Shown: piece after piece, positions 1-12,127 of the stretch
Numbering within the stretch: the first letter of the stretch is position 1
Layout: the number at the start of each line of letters is the position of its first letter
Notes under the pieces: generated by a model
What the model was told of the DNA's origin: nothing
Databases searched by the model: none
Seen by the model: only the letters and a program-made list of their open reading frames with translations
NCBI GenBank assembly: GCA_932294295.1
Contig: OW028580.1
Span: 11,561,374 to 11,625,373 of the forward strand
DNA from: Alitta virens
Lineage: Eukaryota > Annelida > Polychaeta > Phyllodocida > Nereididae
Direction of reading: 5' to 3'
Length of the DNA stretch: 64,000 bases
Program-made: the position numbers and the translations under genes

Positions 1-69
1 GTGATTTTAGTGAGGTACGTTGTATTATAGTAGGGCTGCCCGTCCTTCGCTTATTTATGTAGTGTATTA

Positions 70-133
70 CATTGCGGATGATATTACTTTCATTGCGGAT
101 GATATTACTTTCATTGCGGATGGTATTGTTGTA
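70..133. repeat. 21-bp tandem repeat, three copies
   Basis: Three head-to-tail copies of a 21-bp unit beginning CATTGCGGATGATATTAC; the third is diverged and a related unit recurs around 150. No function is visible. Confidence 0.8.
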
Positions 134-910
134 TTGAGACTGAAATTGCATTACGGATGATACTGCAAAATTGCAAAGCTTAGTCAGCTTATATGAGCAG
201 CTGCCAGTGAAAGACGTAATGGTGAGATTGTAACCTGGATTCCACGCCATATTGCACATTGTCGATACAATTCATTCACATTTACCCAATGTATGGGGTC
301 TTGTAACGGATCATACTGCTGGATCTGATAGTGATGTACTTATCTCTATTTCATATTTGCAATGTAATATTTATATAATGTATATATGTTATCACATTAT
401 ATACGCAACAGCTTCATAAGAGAATAAATTGATAGAAAAATTAGGAAATGTTTATTTCTCTTAAAGGTTATGTTATTCCACGATCTTTTTTTTTTTCTTT
501 TTTTTTAAACATATTTTTGATTTAGTGAATTATAATTTCTACAATATCTTTATCGACAACCATTTATGTCTTATAATTTATGCATTGTATACAAAATCCA
601 CCGTTGTTCAGCTACTTATTCCAAAACTTAAGACTGGACGACGGAAGGACATGCATTTTTGACAGAAGACGGTACACCTGCGTCAAGACGGCCGTCCTAC
701 GTAGCGTCATGAGCGTCAAGATTAATGGGTTGGGGGAGAGCACCAACGGTTTTCGTATGTGGGCCTGTCAGGGGGGGGGGGCGTTGGGGAGGACCCCGGC
801 CACTTAAGCCGATGAAGTTTCAATCAGCTTAAAGAATCGGGTTGCCTCCCTTAAATATCTTCGAATGATCTCATGTTTTGCGTGTCTGTGAAATGTGAGA
901 TTGGTGATTT
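134..910. other. spacer, no gene seen
   Basis: AT-rich DNA with a short GC-richer patch (about 625-810) that includes a run of G. The patch is followed by an A-rich stretch and ATGA repeats, which resembles the 3' tail of a non-LTR retrotransposon, but no coding part is present to confirm this. Confidence 0.35.
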
Positions 911-914
911 ATAA

Positions 915-955
915 AATAAATGAATGAATGAATAAATAAATGAATGAATGAATGG
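915..955. repeat. (AATG)n microsatellite
   Basis: Imperfect AATG/AATA tetranucleotide run, possibly the 3' tail of a degraded LINE or SINE lying to its left. Confidence 0.7.
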
Positions 956-1013
956 TGTTGTGAAACTGATGTTTTGTGATGATGTGAATGGAAATGGATT
1001 TACCGAGAGTGAC

Positions 1014-1140
1014 TTAGTGACTTACTTTCATACTTACTTACCGTGACTTACTTGCTTACTTACATACTTACATACTTAGTTACAGTGATTTACTTACTTA
1101 CTTATGTACTTATTTACTTACTTACTTACTTACTAACTTA
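1014..1140. repeat. (CTTA)n microsatellite
   Basis: About 120 bp of imperfect CTTA repeats interrupted by CTTT, GTGA and CATA units. Confidence 0.85.
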
Positions 1141-2110
1141 GCGTGTATGAGAATGCAATGCACTCGAACTTTTATCTGCAATTAATACCACAATATTGGG
1201 AATTTATTTAAAACATATTTTAACAGTGTTACAAATATCAGGCGAACCTGTTTTGCCATTTGGTGCTCTGCATAAAGTATATACAATATATAAAAATCCT
1301 TAATTAGTACAAGTTAAAAACAATGAAGTAAAATCAGTAATAGAAATCATTCATAAAATTTTGTTTAAAAGTAGTAGCACACTTTACACTGAAAAGCATT
1401 AATGGTAGCACACTCTTTCAGGCAGTGTAGACCGAAATATTGCCGTCATTTATCGTGAGGCAGTTTGTCAGACTATAGGCAGTGAATTCCATACTTTATA
1501 GACACATGTAAATTATTCACATTAGCATGATGCAGTCTTAATATCGAGGTGGTCTTATGAGTGTGGCCTCAATATCGTGGTCTTTAAGTGGGTATCCACT
1601 GTTATGTTATGTTTGTTATCACTGATTCATAATAATATTCTCATCAAGAAGGTCCCAAAGTACCCAAAATACTCAACAGGGGGCATCTATGAAACCCACA
1701 TGGCCATGTTTGGGCCCTTGGACCTTGTGAGGACCTCTTCTGTGGCCATGAGTGATGCCTCAAGGTCATAGGGGGCGCCTCTATCGTCGTCAAGGGCAAG
1801 GGGTCAAGGGCCACCCAGCTCGTGGCGGAGGTCATGCGCTATTTATTGCAGGGACGCCAAAATCATAAGAAATGGGGGTAAAGGAAATCCTAAAAAACAA
1901 AATCTGATGCTCCAACCAAGACATTATGAGGGAAGATTAAGGTCATTTGGAAGGAAAAGAGGTCATAAAGTAAAAGAAATTGGTTATAAAGTCAGCAAAT
2001 AAAAGAAAATGGAAAGTGATGTAAATGTGGTCACTTTTTGATGAAAGAATCGGACAACTTTTCTGTAAGGTTAGAAAATTTTGGAAAACATCTGGAATCA
2101 ATATGTACAG
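1141..2110. other. intergenic spacer, no gene seen
   Basis: No splice-supported or long reading frame was found. A GC-richer segment at about 1650-1840 lacks recognisable domains. Confidence 0.5.
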
Positions 2111-2111
2111 T

Positions 2112-2232
2112 ACTTGATTTATGTTCTTTCTTTCTTTCTTTCATCGTTCAGGCCCTATGGAGTTTCTTTAAATTCTTTCTTTCCTTAAATATTTTTTTCT
2201 TTCTTTAAATCTTTCTTTCTTTTTCTATCTTT
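2112..2232. repeat. TTTC-rich low-complexity tract
   Basis: Pyrimidine tract of TTTC/TTCT units on the plus strand. Confidence 0.75.
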
Positions 2233-2649
2233 GCATTTACCATTACGAAAACAATATATTGGCAGCTTTTATTAAAGGATTACTAACCAAGTGGACCATA
2301 ATCAATCATTCATCGCACGATTCAAGTTTTACTGTAATTAAAGCCTACTTTTCAATCAGTCTGCCTATTCTCTCGACTTTTTCCGTACAATGGTTCCCTA
2401 AATTATTCTGTTTGATAAAATACTGCTGGCACAAAAGTAATGATGAGATGATAGCCTGCGAGTCAACACAAACTAGTCATGCAGCTCATATAGGTAGAAC
2501 ACTGAACTTAATTCAAAACCTTCTAATCAAAGAATGTATTGCTCACAAACACCTAGTTCTAACCCTTGCCCTGACAAATTTGCCACTAAACTAGTAGCCA
2601 GCTAGCCATTCAATCAGTCGTTTAGTCAGCCTTTTAGTTAGATTTGTAG

Positions 2650-2706
2650 TCAGCTATGGATCAGGAGATTCCAGGTTCGAATCCTGGCGAGCTCGATGTT
2701 TTTTAA
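2650..2706 (+). repeat. tRNA-like T-arm relic with T-run
   Basis: A perfect TPsiC-type hairpin, CCAGG-TTCGAAT-CCTGG at 2671-2687, contains a pol III B-box-like GGTTCGAATCC and is followed by a T-run at 2699-2704. No matching acceptor stem, D arm or A box is visible upstream, so this is a SINE or tRNA-pseudogene relic rather than a working tRNA. Confidence 0.45.
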
Positions 2707-2709
2707 TCT

Positions 2710-5370
2710 CTCCAAAACAAACATCCATCTCTAACTGTCATAAGGACAGCTAGACTGTAATTATTTTTTTCTATATTTCAGAATTACCAAATCTGATCTG
2801 TAAATGAAAAAAAAAACATTGACAAGCATAATTTGAAAAAAAAAGAAGGGAGAAATAAACAACTGCCAATGCTAGCTAACTTATAATATATTTTCAAACT
2901 GGTCACTGATGACTGCTGAAATGTTTGATTTTCAGAATTATAAAATCTGCTCTTTTTGAGGTCTCAAAGACTGTGCAATTAGAAAACTAGCTCTTGCAAT
3001 TGTGTGGGAAAAATCATTATAGGGTGATACATTTCTGATTAAGACGGGGCTTTCAATTCATTGTTTTGACGAATTGTTTGCATATATGATATATATCAGC
3101 TTTTAAAAGCTGAATAACCTGACCAAACAGACGACAGTAATATGGGGTTAGGTCATTCTAAGCATTTTTTAAGTATATCTTGCCCAATATTTGTTAGACT
3201 GTACACTGATATCTCAAGGAGCCATGTGGCTACATGTGTGTGCAAAGGAATGCATGTTGATAGTCAAGAATGGGGAAATTTCTCCCCCCCTCCCCCCACC
3301 CCCGGTCCCACCCCGTCATGGCCAGCATTTGTTGAGGGGGCAAATGATGGAATGAGCTGTCACCCTTCTAACCAGGCAGCCTGTCATTTGCTATTGTGAA
3401 TCTATCAACCGAGGGGAGGGGCTAGGGGAAAGTTTTCCTAATTTATCACCAACGGGGGCATGCTATTTATTTCGGGGGGGGGGGGGGGTGGGTGGAGAGC
3501 AGGAGCTTGCACCATGCGGGAGGGGTGTTCTCTGACTGGCCTATTCCCAAACCCCCCAATTTGTAACAAAACTAATAGCTTAAATCGCCCAAATAAACTA
3601 GTACTAAGGTCCCTGGCCAATATGAATCATGGTCCTAAAGCCCTTCATTATAAAGTTAGTCTATCGGAACATTAACACTATTGTAGCACCTTAGATAAAC
3701 ATGGGGACCCATCGAAGTGTAAGCTGCTATGCAACACAATTTCACAACTCCCAGATTGACATGGCAACGAAAATAAAAGGTTTTCACGGCTGTTCCACGC
3801 GGTATTTTGCCTAGCCGGCCATCATCAAATAAAACCATTGACAGTTAAATAAACTCATTTTTTCGCTCTTGCATAAATATATTTTGTTAAAATTTGCCAA
3901 CACATATTCTGACACAACTGCTTTGCTATATGTATGAAATTGTTTGCTCATTACCAGCTTCAAAAATTACCTGAAAACTCTCATTAAAATTGCCAAGTTC
4001 ATCCATTTTACTATCATGACGTCTGACAACTTTCTACTGGATTGAAAAAAGTCAAAAAATTATTTACAAAAATTTCACTCTACAAAGATAAACATATGGT
4101 AAAAAAAAAAACTTTATTTATTGGGATCTTTTTGGACCAATTGTTCACGCGAATGATGTAATTAAACCGCATAAGAAAATACATAAATAACTGTAAAATT
4201 CATATAAAGAGTCATATGTTGCAAACGGCTTAGATATCTCCACTTTTCTTTCTTTTCATTTTACTCAAATAACCGAATGTTGGAGGTCTAAAATTATTTG
4301 ATTTAGTTTTCTGAAAATGGCCACCAAATTTGAATATTCTGAATATAATTATTTACATTTCAGGCAATTTGATGAATAAACGTTTAACAAACATTTGCTT
4401 AATTATTTTTTCTGTCATAAAATCATCATATCACGATAGCCAACGTCCTGTGCTTCGGGGCTGAAAATCATGCATCATGCATGCTACAAGTGTCGACACC
4501 TTGTGATAATGTACAGAAACCATTCTATGTTTCTCCTGAATTAAATTAAATCAATTTATTGATAAATATCTTTATAGTCACTCTGGTACAATTTAAACAT
4601 GACATCGGTATCCCCAGCCCACACGGGCTTATGAGTGACTATATCTATTGCTATTTCTTAGCTAGAGATTATGGTATTGTGTGAAAGAAAGAAAGGAAGA
4701 ACCAAACAAACTATCAGTAAGTAATAATAAAGTGATGAGTCAGTAGTCTAAGTTACTAAAATAAGCAAATTGGGCAAAAAATGTATCTAGACCAACCGGA
4801 AAGTGGCAACATTGGGCCATAAGAACAATGGCCCTAGTGCCTTATGACCAGAGCTTGAGTTTTCTTATCTGAAGGTCAGAGGGCACACGCAAGAAAGCTT
4901 ATCAAGATGACCAGTAATTAAACACAAAGAGAGGGACTAAGAAAGCAAAAAGATAGATTGGTCTGTAGCTGAGGGCTAGTTAATCCTAATTAGAAAACAC
5001 GCCTCTGCCCTTGGGGCGAACCACACAAAAGAATAGGCAAAATTCATGGAGAAAGACCTGGAAACATTTTATTAAACCTCTTTATTTTATCACCAGGTGT
5101 CGCCTCCGTACATTGCTAGGTTAATGCTGATCTGCGCCAACAACACATATACCATGTGCTGTAAAATTAATATACATTACTTATTTACCGCTCGCAACTC
5201 AGAATACGTTGAGGCTAATTTGTTTCAATTGATAGCGTGTTGATATTTAAAATAATTTGTTTGTCTTAAAAACTATAATGCATGGGGTTGCAAAATAACC
5301 TAACAGGCCAACCTCTCCCCCCCCCCCCCTTTTACATTAAAACATTTGGCACTTCATGGTCTAGTTGTTC
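2710..5370. other. intergenic spacer, no gene seen
   Basis: AT-rich DNA with homopolymer C or G runs near 3285, 3475 and 5320. Short open frames here lack splice context and recognisable motifs. No element ends were recognised. Confidence 0.5.
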
Positions 5371-5378
5371 TTACTGCG

Positions 5379-5430
5379 TTTTGTTTTACCTTGGTGAAAT
5401 TAGAACTAAATTCACCAAGGTAAAACAAAA
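5379..5430. repeat. 20-bp inverted repeat (hairpin)
   Basis: Arms 5379-5398 and 5411-5430 are perfectly complementary over 20 bp around a 12-nt loop, and pairing continues imperfectly outward to about 5366 and 5440. It could be a snap-back MITE relic. No transcription evidence exists in the sequence. Confidence 0.7.
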
Positions 5431-5440
5431 TTAGGAGAAC

Positions 5441-6281
5441 AAATAATTTCGTTTCTATATCACTACTGAAATATTAATCTCCATGTACTATGTACATATA
5501 TATGAGGGGGGGGGGACCATTTATCAAGTTCTTGACCCGGTTGCATTGACACTGAGATTATTAAAAAAGGTCTCAGAAAACTCACTCAAATGTGACCTCC
5601 ATCCTGTGTCCCTAATTCTTGTTTATCACATTGGGATATGTTTATTGGATCATAGCATTATCTACCATACACAAGTAGCCATCCGAAATTGATAACCTAC
5701 ATCATAAGGTAATTAAAATATTGCTGCATCAATGGTTGTATGCCAATGACGGTGGTTAGCTTGCGTAATGCAAGGCCAAACAATATCTTGGCTGATTATA
5801 AACAAAGTTTTGGATGAACACCAACTAAACAATCATCTTTCTGAAACGGAGTCATTTCTAAGAGTGTTCTATTTTATATAAATTATCCATAGTCCTTTTA
5901 TTTATAATTTCAATTAGAAACTGGAGGACTTAATGATGAGATGACACATTTACCCCCAAGGGTTTAGTTTTACTTGCCCCAGCAGAGTCACTGAGTACAA
6001 GGCACAGGTCAATGGCCACCAATTTCGCATGCCAGTCAACAAAATGTATCCTATTAATTAATTAACATTGACAACATTAATTTCATTCGAAAATCTTTAA
6101 ACAACTACGTAATATTTGCTAATTTACACATTTTTCAATGCATTTCTTTATCCATTAGGTATTCTGTATTGATATATTCTGTGCAATATGGGTTTAAATT
6201 AGAATGTTAAAGACAATTGAGAGATATAACAGCAGGCCTAAATAATATTATTCAACGGGAACAAATATGTCATGTTTGACA
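5441..6281. other. intergenic spacer, no gene seen
   Basis: AT-rich DNA up to the Tc1-like element. Nothing recognised apart from a short G-run near 5508. Confidence 0.5.
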
Positions 6282-6283
6282 TA

Positions 6284-6485
6284 CACTGCCAAGAAAAAGT
6301 TTGGAAAATTTTTTTTTTTTCGTTAATTTTTTTTAATTTCATGGTTTTATTAACAAATGTAACACTGACTGGGTAAACAAACACAAGAGAAAAGAATGTG
6401 ATATGTACAAAACCATTAATTAGCAAAAACAAACTTGTTACAGTTCAAACTTTTGATTCATCAAAAAAACCACCCTTTGCCGCTA
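6284..6485. repeat. left terminal inverted repeat of Tc1-like element
   Basis: Pairs with 7600-7801 with scattered mismatches and small indels; the outer 25 bp are nearly identical. Confidence 0.85.
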
Positions 6486-7384
6486 TGAGTGCTTTACAAA
6501 TCTTGGACTTTCTGATCAAGCTGCTCCCATAGAAGCTCTATTGGATTTAGGTTGGGCGATTGTGCTGGCCATTTCATAACTGATAGTATCCCAGCTGCTT
6601 CTTTCTTTTCCAAATATGTTGTGCAGAGCTTTGACGTATGTTTGGGGTCATTATCTTGTTGCATAATGAAGTTGCGCCCAATCACTCGCTGTCCAGATGG
6701 GATTGCTTGTCGCTGCAGGATGGAATGATAGCCTCTCTGGTCCAGTATTCCTTTGATTTGGAACAGGTTGCCAACTCTACCATTCCCAAAACAACACCAT
6801 ATCATCACATTTCCACCACCGTGTTTGACGGAAGGTGTTAAACAGGCATCCAGCATCTTCTCATTGCTCCTGCGTCTGACAAACGTTCTCCTCTTGGATC
6901 CAAACACATCAAATTTTGATTCATCAGTCCAGAGTACCCGATTCCAATCATCAATGCTTCAATTTTTGTGGTCTCTGGCCCACTGTAACCTCTTTTTTCG
7001 ATTTGCAGACCTCAGGAGGGGTTTTTTCTTCGCGACTCTTCCCATAAGACCCACACTCCTGAGTCGTCTCCTCACAGTATCTGTGCATACTGGTGTCTGG
7101 CGAGTGCTGTTCAGGGAGGCAGCTATTTCAGGAGCAGTTAAATGTCTGTTCATCAGAGAAGACACCAGAATGTATTTATCCTCTTGAGCAGTGGTGCATT
7201 TTGGCCTTCCACTCCGATGTTTATCCTTAATAGAGCCAGTATCACCATGTCGTGTAAGGGTATAATGGACCCCCTTTAAAGATATACCCAGTTTTTTGGC
7301 TATATCTTCAAGCTTATATCCTTCATTTCTCAAAATTACTATAGACTGTCGAGTTTCTAGTGTCAATTGTTTCTTTTTGGCCAT
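6445..7384 (-). pseudogene. Tc1-like DD38E transposase, broken
   Basis: The start MAKKKQLTLETRQ at 7384 opens a paired helix-turn-helix region (residues about 1-110, including a GRPK hook at about residue 60), followed by the DDE domain. Catalytic positions are D154 in WTDESKFD, D244 in QQDNDPKH and E283 in NPIELLW, giving 38 residues between the last two. Two breaks are visible. A TGA at 6959-6961 sits where the family has Trp (one base from TGG). Near 6514 a deletion of roughly 30 codons shifts the frame, so that reading stops at 6494, although the family-typical C-terminal end GGFFDESKV survives in another frame at 6445-6475. The deletion size is inferred from usual family length (about 340 residues). 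The last codons overlap the inner part of the left inverted repeat. Confidence 0.9.
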
Positions 7385-7599
7385 TTACAGTTGAAATTTC
7401 TGGAAAAGGTTTAAACAAAATTAACTGGAAATATTACCAGTTGAGGTTTAGACAAAATTAATTAGGCCGTTTGGATACTTAAGAAAAATGTTTAGTCTAC
7501 AAGGTGTTTTAAGTGCACAATGGAAGATATGGATGACCAGTCATGCATATTTGGACCTAATTTGTGCACTATACTGTGAAAAAACATCTACCTTTGACA

Positions 7600-7801
7600 G
7601 CTGCAAAAGGTGTTTTTTATTGATGGATTAAAAGTTTGAACTGTAACAAGTTTGTTTTTGCTAATTAATGGTTTCGTACATATCACATTCTTTTCTCTTG
7701 TGTTTGTTTACCCAGTCACTGTTACATTTGTAAATAAAACCATGAAATAAAAAAAAAATAATAACGAAAAAACATTTTTTCCAAACTTTTTCTTGGCAGT
7801 G
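7600..7801. repeat. right terminal inverted repeat of Tc1-like element
   Basis: Reverse complement of the left repeat; contains the presumed 5' leader side of the transposase gene. Confidence 0.85.
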
Positions 7802-7803
7802 TA

Positions 7804-8440
7804 AGTATGGGAGTGGCATCACCAAAATAAAAAAAATTTAATGTTTGCCCAAAAACTACAGATCACTTCAGATCAATGTCCATTACACAAAACCAGCGAA
7901 GCAACCGTTAAAAACTTACGGCTTTCATATAATATGTAATCATAAATCCAGAAATCCACAAATATTTGTATACTGATGCTTTTTTAGGTTTTCTCTGGTA
8001 AATTTTGCTGTATGTACTCAATATTTATTTTAAAATGCCACATGTTGGACCCAGATAGCATTCCAAAACGTGCCAGCGTCCTTTCTATAAAGGCCACTGT
8101 TGGTACAGAATTAACATTTCTGGAAAATTATCAGACAACGGCAGAATGCTTTGAATCATTTTTAGAATCACTAGCAATCTTGAGGAAAAAATAAGAGAGA
8201 ATTTCCCCTAACTCTATTGAGAGCTATAAAACGGAATTCATGCACATTTTATTGTTGGATATAAAGTGTCGACAATATATATAAAAGCTTTATTTGATAC
8301 ACAATGTAGATTACAATGAAGAAATGGAGTAGGAGTCCATCGAAGATCACCAGAGGGCGCATCATGCAGCATATGGAGGCTAGGCATCACAGGAGCACCT
8401 GCAAAATATAATTCCGTCAATTATAATCACCTAGCCCTTA
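7804..8440. other. intergenic spacer, no gene seen
   Basis: AT-rich DNA with no recognised motif. Confidence 0.45.
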
Positions 8441-9430
8441 AGATTTAAATGAACAATTAATGTGTAGCAAATTACACATTGCATTCTTAATAATAAACAA
8501 TCCTTAATTAATGCAATATGTAATTAAAAATATTTTCTTCATTAAACCTGGTCTTAATGGCGAGGTTCCATTTGTACACTTTCGCAACTCATCATAAAGG
8601 CCACTACCTATCCTTTCAATTGTAAGTTCACCTCCCTATTGAGCACTGTTTTTGACGAGTTGCCAGAGTAAGCAATGGATAAAGAGAAATATTTTAATGT
8701 GGAGTAAATTGCATATTGCATTCTTTTGAGCACTAAATCTGGTCTTAATAGCGAAGTCCATTGGTCATGGTCTATTTAAAAATTTACATAAATACAATTT
8801 ACTCCAAATTTACAAATTCATTAAATTTGGTCTTCATGAGGAGTGTTGCCAATGTATACAAAGGAACCTCGCCATTAAGGCCACTCAAACGGAACTTAAT
8901 AGGGAGGTGAACAATTTGCATTTGAAATTATACAGTTTGGTTAAAAAAAATCTGAAGGGATGATAATTTGATTCTGAGCACATATATATTTATAGATTGC
9001 TATAGGGACTACAAACATATTCCAATTTTGATGAGTTCCATACTTTCCATTCATTGGAGACAGGATGCTGAGGATGAATGCGGAGTCATATTGCGGACTT
9101 CTAAATGGTTCCACTGCATGATCAAATGCCTTCGTAGACCATATCAGTTCACACAGTTCTGCAAGAGGAAAGTAAGAAATTAGGCATTGTACGATTTAGA
9201 CACTACACTGCAACTTGTTCTGTTATTTAGCCATACCACGCAAAATCACACCACAAATTGAAAATAACATGTTATAATTTTATAATTTACATAAAAGAAT
9301 GCAATATTTAATGTGAGCCACATTAACGAATGTCTGCATTTAGTCTGGTCTTAATATGTACATCGAAACCTCGCCACTAACAGTGCTTAATAGGGAGGTG
9401 AAATTACTATTGAAAGAATACTGTTTGGGT
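8440..9430. repeat. diverged GGTCTTAATAGCGAGGT-type repeats
   Basis: Several imperfect copies of two short phrases recur in both orientations (around 8545-8650, 8690-8780, 8820-8930 and 9340-9410): CTGGTCTTAATRGCGAGGT and CTTAATAGGGAGGTGAA. They are related to the minisatellite at 17985-18270. This is probably a degraded tandem or foldback repeat. No coding content. Confidence 0.55.
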
Positions 9431-10300
9431 AAAAAATCTGTTATAAATATTATAGATGTGCTCGTAGTCAAATTTTCACACTAACATACTTAAACATAGT
9501 ATATCAAGTGGGTGATGAGTTTTATAATTTCCATTTGGAATCAGGGGAACCATCTAAGTCAGCATTCAACCTGGGCATCATATCAGTTCACAGTTCTGCA
9601 AATGGAAAGAAAAATTAGGTATTGTGCAATTGAGACACTACATTATGATCAGGCTAAAAAACGGCAAAATATGACTGCAATTTGTCATTCAGCAATGCCA
9701 GGCAAAATCACGTCACAAATTGCAAAAAATCATGCATTACTAAATATTGATGGGAAAAATTAAGCAACGCATGACAGACCTGATAATGCAGGACAATGCT
9801 GAACTAAGCTAGGTCGCCGCGCCAAGGCTTGCAGCTTTGACCTAGTCCTAACTACAACTAAAGCCGTGAGATGCCACAGCTATCTAACACCACAATCCAA
9901 AAGTGGTTTTCGTTTGGCCAGAAGTCTGACCAGTTGAACTAAAGACCGCGCTACAACGGTATCGAATTCAACAGCCTATGTTGAAATTTGGCTATGTTAA
10001 AGAGAGCAGGACAGCAAAAAAAGGAAAATGTACAATAATCCATTCCCAGTCACCCCAATATGACATAATGCTACTACACAACACTACTACAGTACTACAC
10101 TACTATACACTACTACCAATACTAAAACTGTTCCACTCTAGCCATAATTTACCAATTAATTTTTACCACTATATAAAGTTAGGCACTCTAAGGCCGATAA
10201 CACTAAAAGCACTGCTTAGTGCTTATGCCAAAAGGTGTTTAAGAAATTTGTTTTGCATTATACTAAACGGTGCTCTCGTCCATCTGAAGTCCCAATTCTC
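9431..10300. other. spacer, no gene seen
   Basis: Includes a GC-richer patch at about 9800-9970 that could be an old SINE, but no A or B box could be placed. Confidence 0.4.
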
Positions 10301-10456
10301 ATAGTCCGCTTGAAGTTCCGATTCTCATAGTCTGCGTGAAGTCCTATTCTCATAGTCCATGTGAAGTCATAGTCCATGGTCCGTTTCATCCTGCTGGTGG
10401 TCCGTCCTCTTGCTGGTGGTCCGTCTAGTCCTGCTGGTGGTCCGTCTCATCCTACT
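10290..10456. repeat. short GC-rich tandem repeats
   Basis: Two adjacent families: CTGAAGTCC-ATTCTCATAGTC units (10275-10375), then about four copies of CTGCTGGTGGTCCGTC (10392-10450). A related GGTCCGCTG triplet lies at 10858-10885. Confidence 0.7.
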
Positions 10457-10974
10457 ACTACTAAAACCTGGGATCTGATAATTATTCATGACAACAACAA
10501 ACATAACATACAACATACAGAACATAGCACACAAAAACTAGCATAAATAAAAGACCAAATAAAATTAATATTTCTACTTATTACTATCTACCAATCCAAC
10601 TTATTCTATATTTCCCTTATTCCCTTTACCCACTAGTAGTACTAAGTCTAATGGTCCCCAGAGAACAAGACAGACCAGCCAAAGTTGGCCTGACTCTGAG
10701 GGAGCCGCTCAGCCCCAGACCAAAATCAACACATGTCTACTAAGTCCCACAGGTTCCCTACTGCTATCCTATGCACACTATAGATACCCATCAATTATCC
10801 CTGGAAACTATAAGAAACCCAAATGTTATAAAAACTCATCAATCCTAGTGCTGTCTCGCTGGTCCGCTGGGTCCGCTGGGTCCGCCTGCGATGACAAACT
10901 GCAAACTAAAAAGCAAAAGATTATACATGCGTGCATACAATACAACGGTGGCTGGGAGGAGACATGGGAATTTT

Positions 10975-11595
10975 TTTTATACCTCGTTCTAACAAGATAA
11001 CATCTCGTTTTAACGATAAATTAAGTTGTAAATAATAAGAAATTATATTTTTGCTGTAGAGTTGGTTCAATTTTGTATACTTAATGTCCACTACTGTGTC
11101 ATCCAACATAGAGTAATGTGGGATTTGGAATTATTTTGCCCATAGATGGTCATAGATAGATGGTCATAGATAGCCCCATCTATGACCAGCTATCTATGGC
11201 TATCCATGGTTATCTATGGCTATCTATCTATGGCTATCTATCTACCACTATCTATGGCTATATCTATGGCTATATATATCTATATATATCTATGGCTATC
11301 TATGGCTATCTAGCCATAGATCATTAGCCATAGACCAGCATAGGCCTATATCTATCTATCCATTTATCGATCAAAGCCCAATTGATATTTGAGCATCTCT
11401 TTCTAGTAGAGGAATGAACGTACAGATACAAGTTGTAGCTCATTCTGTTCATTGTTAAAAATCCTAAAAAATAAACGTTATTGAGCTACAACGTCCAGAA
11501 GAATGATAGCCATTTTCTCGTTAGAACGAAATACTATCTCGAAAGTGCAAAATACTATCTCAATAGAACGAGATAGAACGAGATACTACGTGTTA
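10975..11595. repeat. possible MITE with CTCGTT-type ends
   Basis: CTCGTTCTAAC/CTCGTTTTAACG motifs at 10983-11015 are matched in inverse sense by TAGAACGAGATAGAACGAG at 11560-11590, around a core that is largely CTAT microsatellite. End points and target duplication could not be fixed. Confidence 0.35.
11143..11365. repeat. (CTATCTATGG)n / (CTAT)n microsatellite
   Basis: About 220 bp of mixed CTATGG and CTAT units, with inverted copies (CCATAGAT) at both edges. Confidence 0.85.
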
Positions 11596-11707
11596 TTAAA
11601 AAATATATATCATATGTCCCCTTCCAGTACAGTACAGTACAATACACACACAAAAAAAAACAATAAAATAAAATAAATATTCAAATAATATCACACACCA
11701 ACTACAC

Positions 11708-11800
11708 CACAAGAAAATAAAAATATAAACAATAGAAAATAACAATATAAACAAGAAAATAACAATATAAACAAGAAAATAACAATATAAACAAGAAACT
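11708..11800. repeat. 20-bp tandem repeat
   Basis: Four to five copies of AAGAAAATAACAATATAAAC arranged head to tail. Confidence 0.85.
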
Positions 11801-11959
11801 TACTTAAGGTGATGGAAGCTCCTGAACTAATGAACTGCGGCCCAGTGCGCGACGCTTTATACGGCGTCAATACGTCAGGGCAGGCCGATCCACTCTTTGA
11901 AGGGGAGTCCAGGTGTATGCTTGGATGAATACCAGTCAAGTGTGATAGAACATGACATT

Positions 11960-12119
11960 CAGGGGCGGATCCAATAACTATAACAAAGCTTTATTTAGCA
12001 AATTAAAATATATTGCATGCAGTTACCACTAATTTTTTTTATTGAAATGCGCTTGGCCAAAATAGGGGTTGAACCCTCCTCCCTTTTGGCCTAGCACATT
12101 TTTTTTAATCCGCCACTGG
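11960..12119. mobile_element. hAT-like MITE
   Basis: A roughly 160-bp non-coding element that starts CAGGGGCGGATCC and ends with the inverse ATCCGCCACTG. The 8-bp flanks ATGACATT (11952-11959) and GTCACATT (12120-12127) match at 6 of 8 positions, consistent with a decayed hAT-type 8-bp duplication. A second copy lies at 19259-19389 and a lone right end at about 12278-12290. Confidence 0.6.
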
Positions 12120-12127
12120 GTCACATT

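Larger units (their letters stand above)
6284..7801 (-). mobile_element. Tc1/mariner element, DD38E (Intruder-like)
   Basis: A 1518-bp DNA transposon bounded by TA dinucleotides at 6282-6283 and 7802-7803, the target duplication expected of Tc1/mariner. Termini start CACTGCCAAGAAAAAGTTTG and the imperfect inverted repeats run about 200 bp (6284-6485 and 7600-7801). It encodes one minus-strand transposase whose second and third catalytic residues are 38 residues apart; that spacing is the mark of the DD38E (Intruder) group rather than classical DD34E Tc1. The transposase is broken, so this copy cannot move itself, but both ends look intact and could be moved in trans. Confidence 0.93.

Noticed and set aside
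70..133. Possible CRISPR-like array of regular repeats
   Set aside because: Direct tandem units with no spacers, in an animal genome. No other array of repeat-spacer form exists in the window.
2671..2687. Possible functional tRNA gene
   Set aside because: Only a T arm and B box are present; no acceptor-stem partner, D arm or anticodon arm could be folded.
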